Shown here: one piece after another, positions 8,852 to 16,140 of the stretch
Position numbering within the stretch: position 1 is the stretch's first letter
Layout of the letters: every line of letters begins with the position of its first letter
Assembly (NCBI GenBank): GCA_947054505.1
Contig: CAMRWU010000012.1
Location: 1 to 57,564 of the forward strand
Source of the DNA: an uncultured Pseudomonadota bacterium
GTDB lineage: Bacteria; Pseudomonadota; Alphaproteobacteria; RF32; CAG-239
DNA: 57,564 nt
Reading direction: 5' to 3'
Notes under the pieces: model-generated
Told to the model about the DNA's origin: nothing
The model's input: the letters and a program-made list of their open reading frames with translations, nothing else
Database searches by the model: none
Made by a program: the position numbers and the translations under genes

Positions 8852-9584
8852 GTTCCCTCTCTTCATTTTTCATGGTGTTATCATCCAGCAATTTTTCGGC
8901 TTTTTCAAGCATTTTGCGACTGTTTTTCTCAACGCCGCCGTTTTCCCACTCAATTCGGCAGTCTCCCGCCGCCAGATTTTCATCTTTATGAACCGAAATC
9001 TTACCTTCAAAATCGTTTTTTTCAGCCAGTTTGGCGATAATCTTTGCGGCGGCGCCAACCGTTTGCGGATTGAATGCAAAAGACAGATGCGCCTCCCTGC
9101 GAAAATTGGAAAAATTGTCCGCCAAAAACTTTTGAACTTCCGCTTCCGCCTGTTGAACCTCTAAAGACGGCAACAACTTTTTAACCAAAGCCAAAGCCAT
9201 CTGCACGGCCTCATTTTCTCGCTCACTGTTCTCCGTTGCCATATCGGCCAACATCATTGACAGCTTGCCGTTCATCTCATTCATCAAGGCTTCCTGCCGC
9301 TGTTCAGCCTCACTTTCGGCCTGACGAAAGCCGCGTTCATACCCCGTTTCTTCAGCCTTGCGCACTGCGTCATCCATTTCTTCCTGAGAATAGCTGACAA
9401 CAGGTTCAACAACGATTTCAGGTTCCGCCACAATCTCCGGCTCAGAAACGATGTTTTCTTCCACCGGCTCCGCCTCAACGACAACAACCTCCGGCTCAGC
9501 CTCAACTTCCGGTTCGACAACGACATCCTCCTTGTCACAATCGATGACAAAGTTGTCGAACATAAATTTTTGAAACTGCGCCAC
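8844..9584 (-). CDS. fliH: FliH, negative regulator of the flagellar export ATPase
   Basis: Position between fliG and fliN, size (246 aa) and layout identify FliH, the stator-like partner of the ATPase FliI. Residues about 18-65 are a striking acidic low-complexity stretch of Glu-Pro-Val repeats (PEVEAEPEVVVVEAEPVEE). From about 68 a helical, coiled-coil region follows that includes a short glycine-spaced segment (EETGYERGF). The C-terminal globular part ends with a highly charged tail (MKNEEREHG). The family diverges quickly, so the call rests on synteny plus architecture. fliI, usually next to fliH in enterics, is absent here, as in Caulobacter-type operons. Confidence 0.82.
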   Translation of the reverse strand: MAQFQKFMFDNFVIDCDKEDVVVEPEVEAEPEVVVVEAEPVEENIVSEPEIVAEPEIVVEPVVSYSQEEMDDAVRKAEETGYERGFRQAESEAEQRQEALMNEMNGKLSMMLADMATENSERENEAVQMALALVKKLLPSLEVQQAEAEVQKFLADNFSNFRREAHLSFAFNPQTVGAAAKIIAKLAEKNDFEGKISVHKDENLAAGDCRIEWENGGVEKNSRKMLEKAEKLLDDNTMKNEEREHG

Positions 9585-9598
9585 TTTTTACTCCTGTC

Positions 9599-10621
9599 TT
9601 AATAAACCAGTTCGTCGTTATCCTTGCCTTCGCTGATAACGATTTCACCATTATTAGCCAAGTCTTTGGTTGTGGTAACGATGTATTGCTGAGCTTCTTC
9701 AACATCGCGCAGGCGCACAGGTCCCATAGCCTCCATATCTTCCTTGATGATTTTTCCGGCACGGGAAGACATGTTGCTGAAGAACAACTCTTTGATGGTT
9801 TCTGACGCCCCTTTCAAAGCAATCGCCAGCTTATCTTTATCAACATTACGCAACAAGACCTGAATACCTTGAGCATCAACACGAATCAAGTCTTCAAACG
9901 TAAACATCAAAGATTTGACACGTTCTGCACTCTCACGGTTGCGCTCTTCCAAAGCTTCCATAAAGCGCGTTTCGGTATTGCGATCCAAAGAATTGAAAAT
10001 ATCGGCAATCAATTCATGCGAATCGCGACGTGTTGACTTGGACAGGTTGCTCATAAACTCTTTGCGCAAGGTTTTTTCCAAACCGTCCAGAACTTCTTTT
10101 TGCACGGATTCCATACGCAACATACGCATCAAAATTTCCATGGCAAAATTTTCGGGGAACAAAGCCAAAACCTTGGCGGCATGTTCAGCCTTTATTTTCG
10201 ACAGAATAACGGCAATGGTTTGCGGATATTCGTTTTTCAGATAGTTGGCTAAAACATGTTCGTTCACATTACCAAGTTTATCCCACATCGTACGACCGGC
10301 CGGACCGCGGATCTCTTCCATAATAACAGAAACACGGTCTTTATCCAATGCCTTGGCCAGCAGTCTTTCCGTACTTTCATAGGTTCCGATAAGCGTGCCG
10401 GTGTTGGAAATCTTTTCCGAAAACTCCTGCAACAACTGCTCAACGACCGTCGAATTAATTTTCCCTAAACTGGCCATAATTACGGATAGCTCTTTGATTT
10501 CCTCATCATCCATCAGTGCAAACAATTGTGATGAACGCTCCTCATCCAGTGAAAGCATCAAGATAGCCGCTTTCTGCTGTCCGGAAATAAGATTGAAATC
10601 GTCAATTACATTTTGCTTCAT
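9599..10621 (-). CDS. fliG: FliG, flagellar motor switch protein
   Basis: FliG is the C-ring subunit that binds FliF through its N-terminal domain, FliM through its middle domain and the stator MotA through its charged C-terminal helix. The sequence starts as FliGs do (GQQKAAILMLSLDEE), has the middle-domain signature as NEYPQTIAVILSKI (histidine of the usual EHPQ replaced by tyrosine), and holds the C-terminal torque domain (FTFEDLIRVDAQGIQVLL). At 340 aa it has normal length. It follows fliF by 11 bases and precedes fliH by 14, so the three are cotranscribed. Confidence 0.97.
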   Translation of the reverse strand: MKQNVIDDFNLISGQQKAAILMLSLDEERSSQLFALMDDEEIKELSVIMASLGKINSTVVEQLLQEFSEKISNTGTLIGTYESTERLLAKALDKDRVSVIMEEIRGPAGRTMWDKLGNVNEHVLANYLKNEYPQTIAVILSKIKAEHAAKVLALFPENFAMEILMRMLRMESVQKEVLDGLEKTLRKEFMSNLSKSTRRDSHELIADIFNSLDRNTETRFMEALEERNRESAERVKSLMFTFEDLIRVDAQGIQVLLRNVDKDKLAIALKGASETIKELFFSNMSSRAGKIIKEDMEAMGPVRLRDVEEAQQYIVTTTKDLANNGEIVISEGKDNDELVY

Positions 10622-10632
10622 AACCAGTTTTC

Positions 10633-12303
10633 CTAATTGTCGTTATTATACAGCCAACTGCGAACAATATTGACGGCGGCATCCGGATTTTTCTCAACAA
10701 TGCTGTTGAGTTTTTTGAGTGAAGATACCTTAACCCGTCCGTCAATCTTGTTCAGGTTAACAAGCTCCTCACCGTCTTCCTCACTCAAGAAGTTAGACAA
10801 CAACAAGTTATCATCGTCAGCGCTTCCGGTCAGCAACTTATCGCCATTCGCCACAGCTCCGCTTTCAAACGCATTGGTAACCAACGGACGGATAACCAGC
10901 AAGATAACCAGAATCGCCACCAACGCCACGCCCAAACCTTCGCCAATCCGCATCAGCTCAGCTTTGGTAAAGCCCATATACAGCATCTCAGCCGCATCTT
11001 CGTCATCAGCAGACATATTGGCAAAACGCAAGTTTTCAACCTCAACCATATCACCTCGGTCAGCATTATACCCAACAGCAGACTTTACCAAAGCAGAAAT
11101 TTTATCCATTTCCTCAGCCGTACGCGGACGATAAACCTCATTACCCTCGGCATCTTTTTCATATACGCCATCGACCATAACCGCCACAGTCAAACGCTTG
11201 ATGGTTCCGGCATTTTTCACTTTGTTGCGAACAACCTTGGAAATCTCATAATTAATGGTCTCTTCCGTCTTGGAATTTTGACTGTAAGCGCCGGAATTGT
11301 TAAAGACATCATCACCATTGGGAATATTTTGAGCCACCGTGACCGGACGTTCGTTTTGACCGGAGGTGCTGTCCTCACTGATGGTTGCCTGAGAGCGTAC
11401 AACCTGACTGGACGGATCATAAATTTCTTCATTAGTCACAACCTGATCAAAATCCATTTCGATATTGACTTGAGCCTGTGCCCGTCCGACACCGACAGTT
11501 TTTTCCAACAAATTTTGAACACTGGCGGCAATTTTACGTTCCTGCTCCAAGCGCATCAACTCGTTATTGGCGTTGATTGCGTTGGCCATTGCCTCCTCAT
11601 CGTCAAAATTGTTTGTCAGCAAATTGCCGGCACTGTCAACAATCGCCACATTTTTAACCTCAAGCTTGGGAACCGCCGCCGCCATCATCTTTTGAATCGC
11701 CTGAATACTCTGAGGGCTCAACTTGCCTTTGGTCGTTTTAATCACAACAGAAGCAGTCGGCTTTTGTTCCTCACGAGAGAACATCTCCCGCTTCGGCATC
11801 ACCAAATGAACTCGAGCCGAACGAATACCGTCCACAGAACGAATCGTTCGTGCCAATTCGCCCTCAAGCGCCCGAATCAAATTCACATTCTGCACAAAAT
11901 TGGTAGAGCCCAGCGCATCGGTATTATCAAAAACCTCATACCCAACATTGGAACCGGCCGATGTCAGAGCTAACTCCGCGGTATCAACACGCAAACGGTT
12001 GACCTGATCCAGAGGCACCTGTATCTCCGTTCCGTTATTGCCCAAACGATAAGACACGCCGCTACCCTCCAAGCGAGCAACAATCTGCTTGGCGTCTTCA
12101 AGCTCCAAGTCCGTATAAAGCACAGCGTACTCTTCCGAACCGACTTTCATACCGATATAGATGAAAAAACTGAACAAAAAAATGATAATTGCCGCTATTG
12201 AAGCCAAGCGCCCCGGCGACAAACTTTTCAGCGATTGTAAAAAACTATTCACTGTTTTCCCCAATTTAAACAGAGCTCTCCCCCGAAAGCTCATTTTCCC
12301 CAT
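10633..12303 (-). CDS. fliF: FliF, flagellar MS-ring protein
   Basis: FliF forms the MS ring in the inner membrane, the first structure of the basal body. A transmembrane segment lies near the start (LASIAAIIIFLFSFFIYIG), followed by the secretin-like ring-building motifs (YAVLYTDLELEDA, ELARTIRSVDGIRSARVHL), a long periplasmic domain, a second transmembrane segment (LGVALVAILVILLVI) and a cytoplasmic C-terminus that binds FliG. The frame is open up to 12477, but the first 58 codons are translated leader containing direct repeats and a promoter. ATG 12303 gives 556 aa, the usual size; ATG 12294 and a GTG at 12252 are alternatives, since no start has a strong Shine-Dalgarno. Confidence 0.95.
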   Translation of the reverse strand: MGKMSFRGRALFKLGKTVNSFLQSLKSLSPGRLASIAAIIIFLFSFFIYIGMKVGSEEYAVLYTDLELEDAKQIVARLEGSGVSYRLGNNGTEIQVPLDQVNRLRVDTAELALTSAGSNVGYEVFDNTDALGSTNFVQNVNLIRALEGELARTIRSVDGIRSARVHLVMPKREMFSREEQKPTASVVIKTTKGKLSPQSIQAIQKMMAAAVPKLEVKNVAIVDSAGNLLTNNFDDEEAMANAINANNELMRLEQERKIAASVQNLLEKTVGVGRAQAQVNIEMDFDQVVTNEEIYDPSSQVVRSQATISEDSTSGQNERPVTVAQNIPNGDDVFNNSGAYSQNSKTEETINYEISKVVRNKVKNAGTIKRLTVAVMVDGVYEKDAEGNEVYRPRTAEEMDKISALVKSAVGYNADRGDMVEVENLRFANMSADDEDAAEMLYMGFTKAELMRIGEGLGVALVAILVILLVIRPLVTNAFESGAVANGDKLLTGSADDDNLLLSNFLSEEDGEELVNLNKIDGRVKVSSLKKLNSIVEKNPDAAVNIVRSWLYNNDN

Positions 12304-12362
12304 TTGTTTATTTTTTATCTCAAAAATCCCTTTTGGCAAACATCTATCTTCACTTATCAACA

Positions 12363-12377
12363 CCACCCAGCGGGTGG
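12363..12377. promoter_or_regulatory. Small perfect hairpin in the fliF leader
   Basis: CCACCC, three bases (AGC), GGGTGG: a six-bp GC-only-but-one stem with a tri-nucleotide loop. It lies between the downstream direct repeat and the fliF start. There is no T-run, so it is not an intrinsic terminator. It would form in the fliF leader RNA or act as an inverted-repeat protein site; which is unknown. Confidence 0.45.
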
Positions 12378-12386
12378 GAGCAACAG

Positions 12387-12454
12387 TTAAGTGCCCGCGA
12401 AGAGGCCTCGTTTGGTCGTCGCACGACGGGCGCAACTTAAGTGCCCGCGAAGAG
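12387..12454. repeat. 18-bp direct repeat upstream of fliF
   Basis: The 18-mer TTAAGTGCCCGCGAAGAG occurs at 12387-12404 and again at 12437-12454, exactly 50 bp apart, in the same orientation. Similarity extends a few bases on either side. Both lie in a GC-rich patch inside otherwise AT-rich DNA, between the flbT terminator and fliF. The spacing is close to five helical turns, which would put both copies on nearly the same face of the DNA, as expected for regulator sites. FlbD is a natural candidate ligand since it is encoded in this operon, but this is inference. A dispersed genomic repeat is the other explanation. Confidence 0.7.
12432..12446 (-). promoter_or_regulatory. Sigma-54-type -24/-12 promoter for the fliF operon
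   Basis: Read on the minus strand this is GGGCAC, five bases, TTGC. The GG and GC dinucleotides of the -24 and -12 elements have the exact spacing that sigma-54 needs, and nine of the conserved positions match the consensus TGGCAC-N5-TTGC. Start of transcription would be near 12420, leaving a leader of about 115 bases. The upstream direct repeat overlaps the -24 element. The downstream repeat also has GGGCAC but its TTGC is shifted by two bases, so it should not be a promoter. The presence of an NtrC-type activator gene (flbD) in the same operon supports the reading. Confidence 0.55.
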
Positions 12455-12476
12455 CCCTTATCTGGAAGCTGGAACA

Positions 12477-12507
12477 AAAAAAATCCCGCGTTTAGCGGGG
12501 ATTTTTA
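12477..12507 (-). terminator. Terminator of flbT, insulating the fliF operon
   Basis: On the minus strand: AAAATCCCCGC, a five-base loop, GCGGGATTTTTTTT. A GC stem with one bulged G is followed by eight T. It lies 16 bases after the flbT stop and just before the fliF promoter, so it prevents read-through from flbT into the fliF operon. Confidence 0.82.
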
Positions 12508-12522
12508 TGATGCAAGAAATCT

Positions 12523-12924
12523 CTAACCCAAAGATGATTTGAGAGCTTCTCCAAACAATTCGTTTTCTTTTTGAATCAATTTATCAGCATTTTTGATAGC
12601 GCTGTAGTAGTCTGCATCAATAATATTCTCGGTAACCGGTGCAATAAACGGTATCAGACTGGGCGCCGCTTTTTGCAAATCACGCACATGTTCCAGATAC
12701 ATATTCTGTAACACAGAATCTCCGCGAGACAGATACATTTGCTGAACAATAAAGTAAATGCGTTTGCAGGGGGTGTTTGCCTCTTTTTCACGCAGGATAA
12801 ACTTTTCACGCAGGATTGGCACATTGCCTTCGATATAAAAACGGGTGCGTTCACCGTCATTAGTAATAAGCGACTCTCCGATGATAATACTTTCATGGGG
12901 TTTGAGTTCAATTTTTAAGGGCAT
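12523..12924 (-). CDS. flbT: FlbT, post-transcriptional regulator of flagellin
   Basis: The 133-aa protein matches FlbT from its first residues (MPLKIELKPHESIIIGE), through the basic centre (VPILREKFILREKEANTP) to the helical C-terminus. In Caulobacter FlbT binds the 5' leader of flagellin mRNA and represses translation or destabilises it until the hook is complete. An AAGGAG Shine-Dalgarno precedes ATG 12924. It is downstream of the flagellin gene but separated from it by a terminator, so it has its own promoter. FlaF, the usual antagonist encoded next to flbT, is not between flbT and the flagellin gene. Confidence 0.9.
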   Translation of the reverse strand: MPLKIELKPHESIIIGESLITNDGERTRFYIEGNVPILREKFILREKEANTPCKRIYFIVQQMYLSRGDSVLQNMYLEHVRDLQKAAPSLIPFIAPVTENIIDADYYSAIKNADKLIQKENELFGEALKSSLG

Positions 12925-13021
12925 ATTCTATCTCCTTGTTTCGCATAAATTCTGTTTTATTATAAGCCTTAAAGCGCTCAGGTCAAGGGAATATTTATCG
13001 AAAAGCCTTAGAAATGCCAAC

Positions 13022-13047
13022 AAAAAAAGGGAGGCAAAACGCCTCCC
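13022..13047 (-). terminator. Flagellin terminator
   Basis: A perfect seven-bp stem GGGAGGC / GCCTCCC with a five-base loop, followed on the minus strand by seven T. It lies 24 bases after the flagellin stop codon, giving the strong, defined 3' end expected of a highly expressed gene. Confidence 0.9.
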
Positions 13048-13070
13048 TCTGTTTTTGTTGATTGGTCTTA

Positions 13071-14333
13071 TTAGAACAGAGCCAAAACAGATTGTGCGGC
13101 CTGAGAAGCCAAACTCAAAGAGTTGACACCCAGCTGTTGTCTGGTCTGCAGAGCCAGCATATTTGCTGATTCTTCGTTCATATCGGCCAATGTCAAGTTG
13201 TCTGCACCTTCGGTCAAAACGTTGATCAGGTTCTTGGTGAATTCCTGTCTGGTTTGAACGATGGTGTTGTAGTTACCAAATGCGGAAGCATAGTCACGCA
13301 AAGTGTTGATAGCTGTAGAAACTTTTTCCAGAGTATCGGAAATACCTTGGTTAGCCAAAATTTGAGCAGCTTCCTTTTGAACGGCAGCATCTTTGGCGGC
13401 TGTCAAAGCTTCTTCATATTCCGTTGATGCTCTTACAGCTTTGTTTACGGCGCTGTCAACAAGGCTATCAATTCCGGTTTCTGCTTTTGCAATCAAATCA
13501 GCAGAAACTTCGGTTGAAGTACCATCATCCATAACGACTTTACCGCCATCAACTTTGGTTTTGATTTGAGCATGCTCATTCAACCAAGCGGAAACAACAT
13601 CAGGATCCCAAGCGGTAGCTTTCGGAACAGTAACTTCTTTTTCTTCGCCATTGACATTAATTTTTACATTACCTGTGTAGGCATTTTTAAGTTCTGCAAA
13701 CTCGTCACTTGAAATATCACGAACGCCTTCTCTAACTTTTTCTTGAGCTTCAGCATCCATAATCTTAGCCAAGTCTTCATCACTCACCGGCTTTTGAGAA
13801 GCTGTAGTCCAGTTTTCAACGACTGACAAGCCCAAACCGGCAGAAGAAGAGTCAACACCCTGAATTTCAACTTTAGACGGGTTTTTAATGGTTTCATTAA
13901 AGGTAACAGTCAAAGTTTCTTTGTTCAGAAGGTTAATACCTTTATAAGAAGAGTCTTTAGCCAAAGTATCAATTTGGTCTAAGATTTCATTGAACTGTTG
14001 CATATATTTTGTACGAGAATCATCATCGGTGGTGTCACGGGCAGAGTTTGCAATAGCTTTTGCCTGTTCAACGAAATCGGTGATGGCTTCAACGCCTTCA
14101 GAAGCAGCTTTAATAGTCTGAATACCCTGCCCCATGCTGTCAAGCAAAGAGCTCAAGTCGCTGGCGCGGTTGTTCAAAGAGCGGGCAGCATAATAGCTGG
14201 AAGCATTATCAAGAGCGGAGTTAACTTTCAAACCTGTTGACAAACGTTCTTGGGTACGGTCAACCAAGCTTTGAGTATTCTGCAAAGCCAACAAGTTTGT
14301 ACGCATACTAGCTGTTAAGGAAATATCTGACAT
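13071..14333 (-). CDS. Flagellin (filament subunit, 420 aa)
   Basis: The N-terminal D0/D1 region is typical (SLTASMRTNLLALQNTQ, then RLSTGLKVNSALDNASSYY), and the C-terminal D1/D0 region closes with NSLSLASQAAQSVLALF, the usual alphaproteobacterial flagellin end. Residues about 150-310 are the variable, surface-exposed D2/D3 domain, rich in Asp, Glu and Lys. The frame is open to 14402, but ATG 14333 has GGAG seven bases before it and gives the correct MSDISL start. The 5' leader reaches back about 170 bases to the terminator at 14510-14539 and is a plausible FlbT target. No convincing sigma-54 or sigma-28 promoter was found there. Confidence 0.95.
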   Translation of the reverse strand: MSDISLTASMRTNLLALQNTQSLVDRTQERLSTGLKVNSALDNASSYYAARSLNNRASDLSSLLDSMGQGIQTIKAASEGVEAITDFVEQAKAIANSARDTTDDDSRTKYMQQFNEILDQIDTLAKDSSYKGINLLNKETLTVTFNETIKNPSKVEIQGVDSSSAGLGLSVVENWTTASQKPVSDEDLAKIMDAEAQEKVREGVRDISSDEFAELKNAYTGNVKINVNGEEKEVTVPKATAWDPDVVSAWLNEHAQIKTKVDGGKVVMDDGTSTEVSADLIAKAETGIDSLVDSAVNKAVRASTEYEEALTAAKDAAVQKEAAQILANQGISDTLEKVSTAINTLRDYASAFGNYNTIVQTRQEFTKNLINVLTEGADNLTLADMNEESANMLALQTRQQLGVNSLSLASQAAQSVLALF

Positions 14334-14509
14334 GATCGTTCTCCAAATACTGTGGATTAATAAACACGTCCTCTTACTGACGACGTAAATTAACCATATC
14401 ACATTTTTTTAAAGTTATCAACAGTTTTTTTATTTCAAGTTAGCTGTTATTTCAAAGAATTAAGCAAAAACAGCGAGTTAAACAATCACAAGCAACTATT
14501 GCGACTCGG

Positions 14510-14539
14510 AAAAAAGCCCCGTAAAATACGAGGCTTTTT
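14510..14539 (-). terminator. Terminator of the outer-membrane beta-barrel gene
   Basis: AAAAAGCCcCGTA, a short loop and TACGaGGCTTTTT form a long imperfect hairpin with A and T tracts on both sides, so it could work in both directions. It lies 24 bases after the minus-strand gene at 14563 and separates that gene from flagellin. Confidence 0.85.
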
Positions 14540-14562
14540 CATTAATCATTTCTATATCAATG

Positions 14563-15189
14563 TTAGAATGTGAAGCGCAGACCGCCATAAACTTCATGAA
14601 GAGTGAATTCGGCATGGCCCAGCTCGCCCATATCAACATAACGATAACCGGCATCAAGATTCAGACAGCGGTTCAAACGGAGAGACAAACCGGCTCCCAA
14701 CATCCAAGTGAAAGTGGTGTCTTTTTCAGAAGTTTCCGGGCTTCCAGCGCCATTAATAACATGGCTTTCCAACTTCAAACGGCTCAGACCGATACCACCG
14801 GCAATGTAAGGACTAATCCAATAATTTGGCATTAAATCGACATATGCATTGACCAAAAATGTATCAGCATCCAATTTAACATTACGATCAGATGTAATAT
14901 TTCCGCTAACAATATTTTCATAATTGTCATCAATATTGTTACGGAAAGTATATTCACCTTCCAAACGGAAATATTTGTATTTGTAACCCAGCGCGCCGGC
15001 AACATGCCAAGTGTCTCCGTAATCTTCACGTGCACTATCTGTGGAAGCATCTTTTTTGTTGTTTAAATTAAAGTTCGTGTTTCCACCACGCACAGCCAAA
15101 TAAAAACCATCTTTAGCAGAAGCAGAAGAAACGGTAGATATAGCCAAAACCATTGCAGAAGTTGCGGCAAGTAATGTTTTTTTCATCAT
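14563..15189 (-). CDS. Outer-membrane beta-barrel protein (OmpA/opacity-type porin-like)
   Basis: A signal peptide (MMKKTLLAATSAMVLAISTVSSASA, cleaved before KDGFY) precedes about 185 residues of alternating amphipathic strands with aromatic girdle residues. It ends in GGLRFTF, with the terminal phenylalanine recognised by the Bam complex. This is the eight-stranded barrel of the PF13505/Opa type, as in many alphaproteobacterial surface proteins. There is no C-terminal OmpA peptidoglycan-binding domain. GGAG sits just before a tandem ATG ATG, so translation starts at 15189 or 15186. It has its own promoter and terminator. Function (adhesion, stability or porin) cannot be told from sequence. 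Confidence 0.85.
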   Translation of the reverse strand: MMKKTLLAATSAMVLAISTVSSASAKDGFYLAVRGGNTNFNLNNKKDASTDSAREDYGDTWHVAGALGYKYKYFRLEGEYTFRNNIDDNYENIVSGNITSDRNVKLDADTFLVNAYVDLMPNYWISPYIAGGIGLSRLKLESHVINGAGSPETSEKDTTFTWMLGAGLSLRLNRCLNLDAGYRYVDMGELGHAEFTLHEVYGGLRFTF

Positions 15190-15231
15190 AGTCTCCAAGG
15201 GTGTTTTGTTTATTTTTGCAATTTTGTCTAT

Positions 15232-15260
15232 TTTATAATATATATTTTTTTAATAATCAA
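15232..15260 (-). promoter_or_regulatory. Sigma-70-type promoter of the beta-barrel gene
   Basis: On the minus strand TTGATT, 17 bases, TATAAA, followed by an AT-rich start region, about 40-45 bases before the ATG at 15189. Spacer length is ideal. The surrounding DNA is so AT-rich that chance matches are likely, hence moderate confidence. Confidence 0.5.
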
Positions 15261-15339
15261 GTCTTTTTTTTCATTTTTATTATGCTCACTATAAGCACAA
15301 TATATTATTAATTTATTAATACCCTATTATTCAGGGTAC

Positions 15340-15640
15340 AATTCTCAATACCACGCGATGGAGACGCGGCAACAGGCTCTAGAGAGGAATGTGGAGGTGA
15401 ATGAATGAGGAGAGCGGAATGGTGAGCCGGAAGCAGAGTGCGTGGCAGGTGGGCCGTTTGGTTTGTGGCGGTTGCCGAGTGCGTGGTTTGCCGGAATCCG
15501 GATGTGTGGCAGATGAGAGGCTGGGCTTGTAGTGAGCAGATGTTGAATGAAGTCGGGCGAAGGAGATGAAAAGTCGGTTTTGCAACAATGATGGTCGGAG
15601 ATGAATATGATGAGACAACCGTATTGCCGACTGCATAACA
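15340..15640. other. Gene-free G-rich block of unknown nature (within the 15190-15714 gap)
   Basis: The 525-base gap between the beta-barrel gene and the TerB-like gene holds, first, AT-rich promoter DNA with a hairpin at 15320-15338 (TACCCT, seven bases, AGGGTA). Then come about 300 bases with a very G-rich plus strand and few C. Degenerate repeats of GAGTGCGTGG occur at 15436 and 15477, with GATGTGTGGCAG at 15501. No plus-strand frame is open for more than about 40 codons. A 91-codon minus frame has an implausible Ser/His/Pro composition. It does not match tRNA, tmRNA, RNase P, SRP or 6S RNA as I know them. It may be an uncharacterised RNA, a decayed gene or a repeat. Confidence 0.4.
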
Positions 15641-15714
15641 GAAAAAATTTGCAATTATTTAATTATTTCGCTATATAACGATCATTATTGTTAACAGCCT
15701 AGAGGATTTCTGAA

Positions 15715-16134
15715 ATGAGTGCGTTCAAAAAAGAGCTTTCAGACGAAGAAAAAACAACATATATGCGTGCTTTAATCTGTGTCTTGGGCGGAAAGAACAA
15801 GCTTTCGGATGAGCATAAATCTTATTTGAAGCATCAAGCCGAAGAGATTGGAATGTCTGCTGCGGAATTCCGCAAAGTTCCGGCTCCGAAGAACTCCGAT
15901 GAGTTAGCCAAAGAAATCAAAAAAATCGCCAGCGTTTGTCTGCGACGTTTTATTCTGCGTGAGATGATTATGCTGGCTATTGCTGACCATGAAATTACCG
16001 ATGAGGAAATGAAAACTATTTATGCGGTCGGTATTAATGCAGGTATCAAAGAAGATAAAATCAATGACTTCTTTATATGGGCAGCTAAAGGTTTGGAATG
16101 GCAACTTGAAGGTGAATGCCTGATTGAAAAATAG
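15715..16134 (+). CDS. TerB-like small helical protein (139 aa)
   Basis: All-helical, acidic cytosolic protein with the TerB pattern: two related blocks, each with a hydrophobic helix followed by an acidic metal-site-like loop (LSDEHKSYL, HEITDEEMKTIYAVGINAGI). TerB-family domains occur in tellurite-resistance loci and far more widely as housekeeping proteins of unknown role. No other ter genes are near, so tellurite resistance should not be inferred. It is seven bases upstream of uup on the same strand and probably cotranscribed. Confidence 0.7.
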   Translation: MSAFKKELSDEEKTTYMRALICVLGGKNKLSDEHKSYLKHQAEEIGMSAAEFRKVPAPKNSDELAKEIKKIASVCLRRFILREMIMLAIADHEITDEEMKTIYAVGINAGIKEDKINDFFIWAAKGLEWQLEGECLIEK

Positions 16135-16140
16135 CCGACA

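Noticed and set aside
11278..11973. 231-codon plus-strand frame opposite fliF
   Set aside because: Shadow of the conserved fliF gene; His- and Asn-rich nonsense sequence.
12387..12404. Second sigma-54 promoter in the downstream direct repeat
   Set aside because: GGGCAC and TTGC are separated by seven rather than five bases, outside the tolerance of sigma-54.
12304..12477. 58-residue N-terminal extension of FliF
   Set aside because: It translates the repeats, the hairpin and the promoter; FliF proteins start shortly before the first membrane helix.
14480..14500. Possible sigma-54 promoter of the flagellin gene (TTGC near 14492)
   Set aside because: The -24 element has only one of the two required G residues; too weak to claim.
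15379..15654. 91-codon open frame on the minus strand in the G-rich block
   Set aside because: Ser/His/Pro-rich composition without any domain, no ribosome-binding site; it results from the G-rich plus strand lacking stop-forming bases on the complement.
15715..16134. Tellurite-resistance function for the TerB-like gene
   Set aside because: No other ter gene is near, and single TerB-like domains are common housekeeping proteins.
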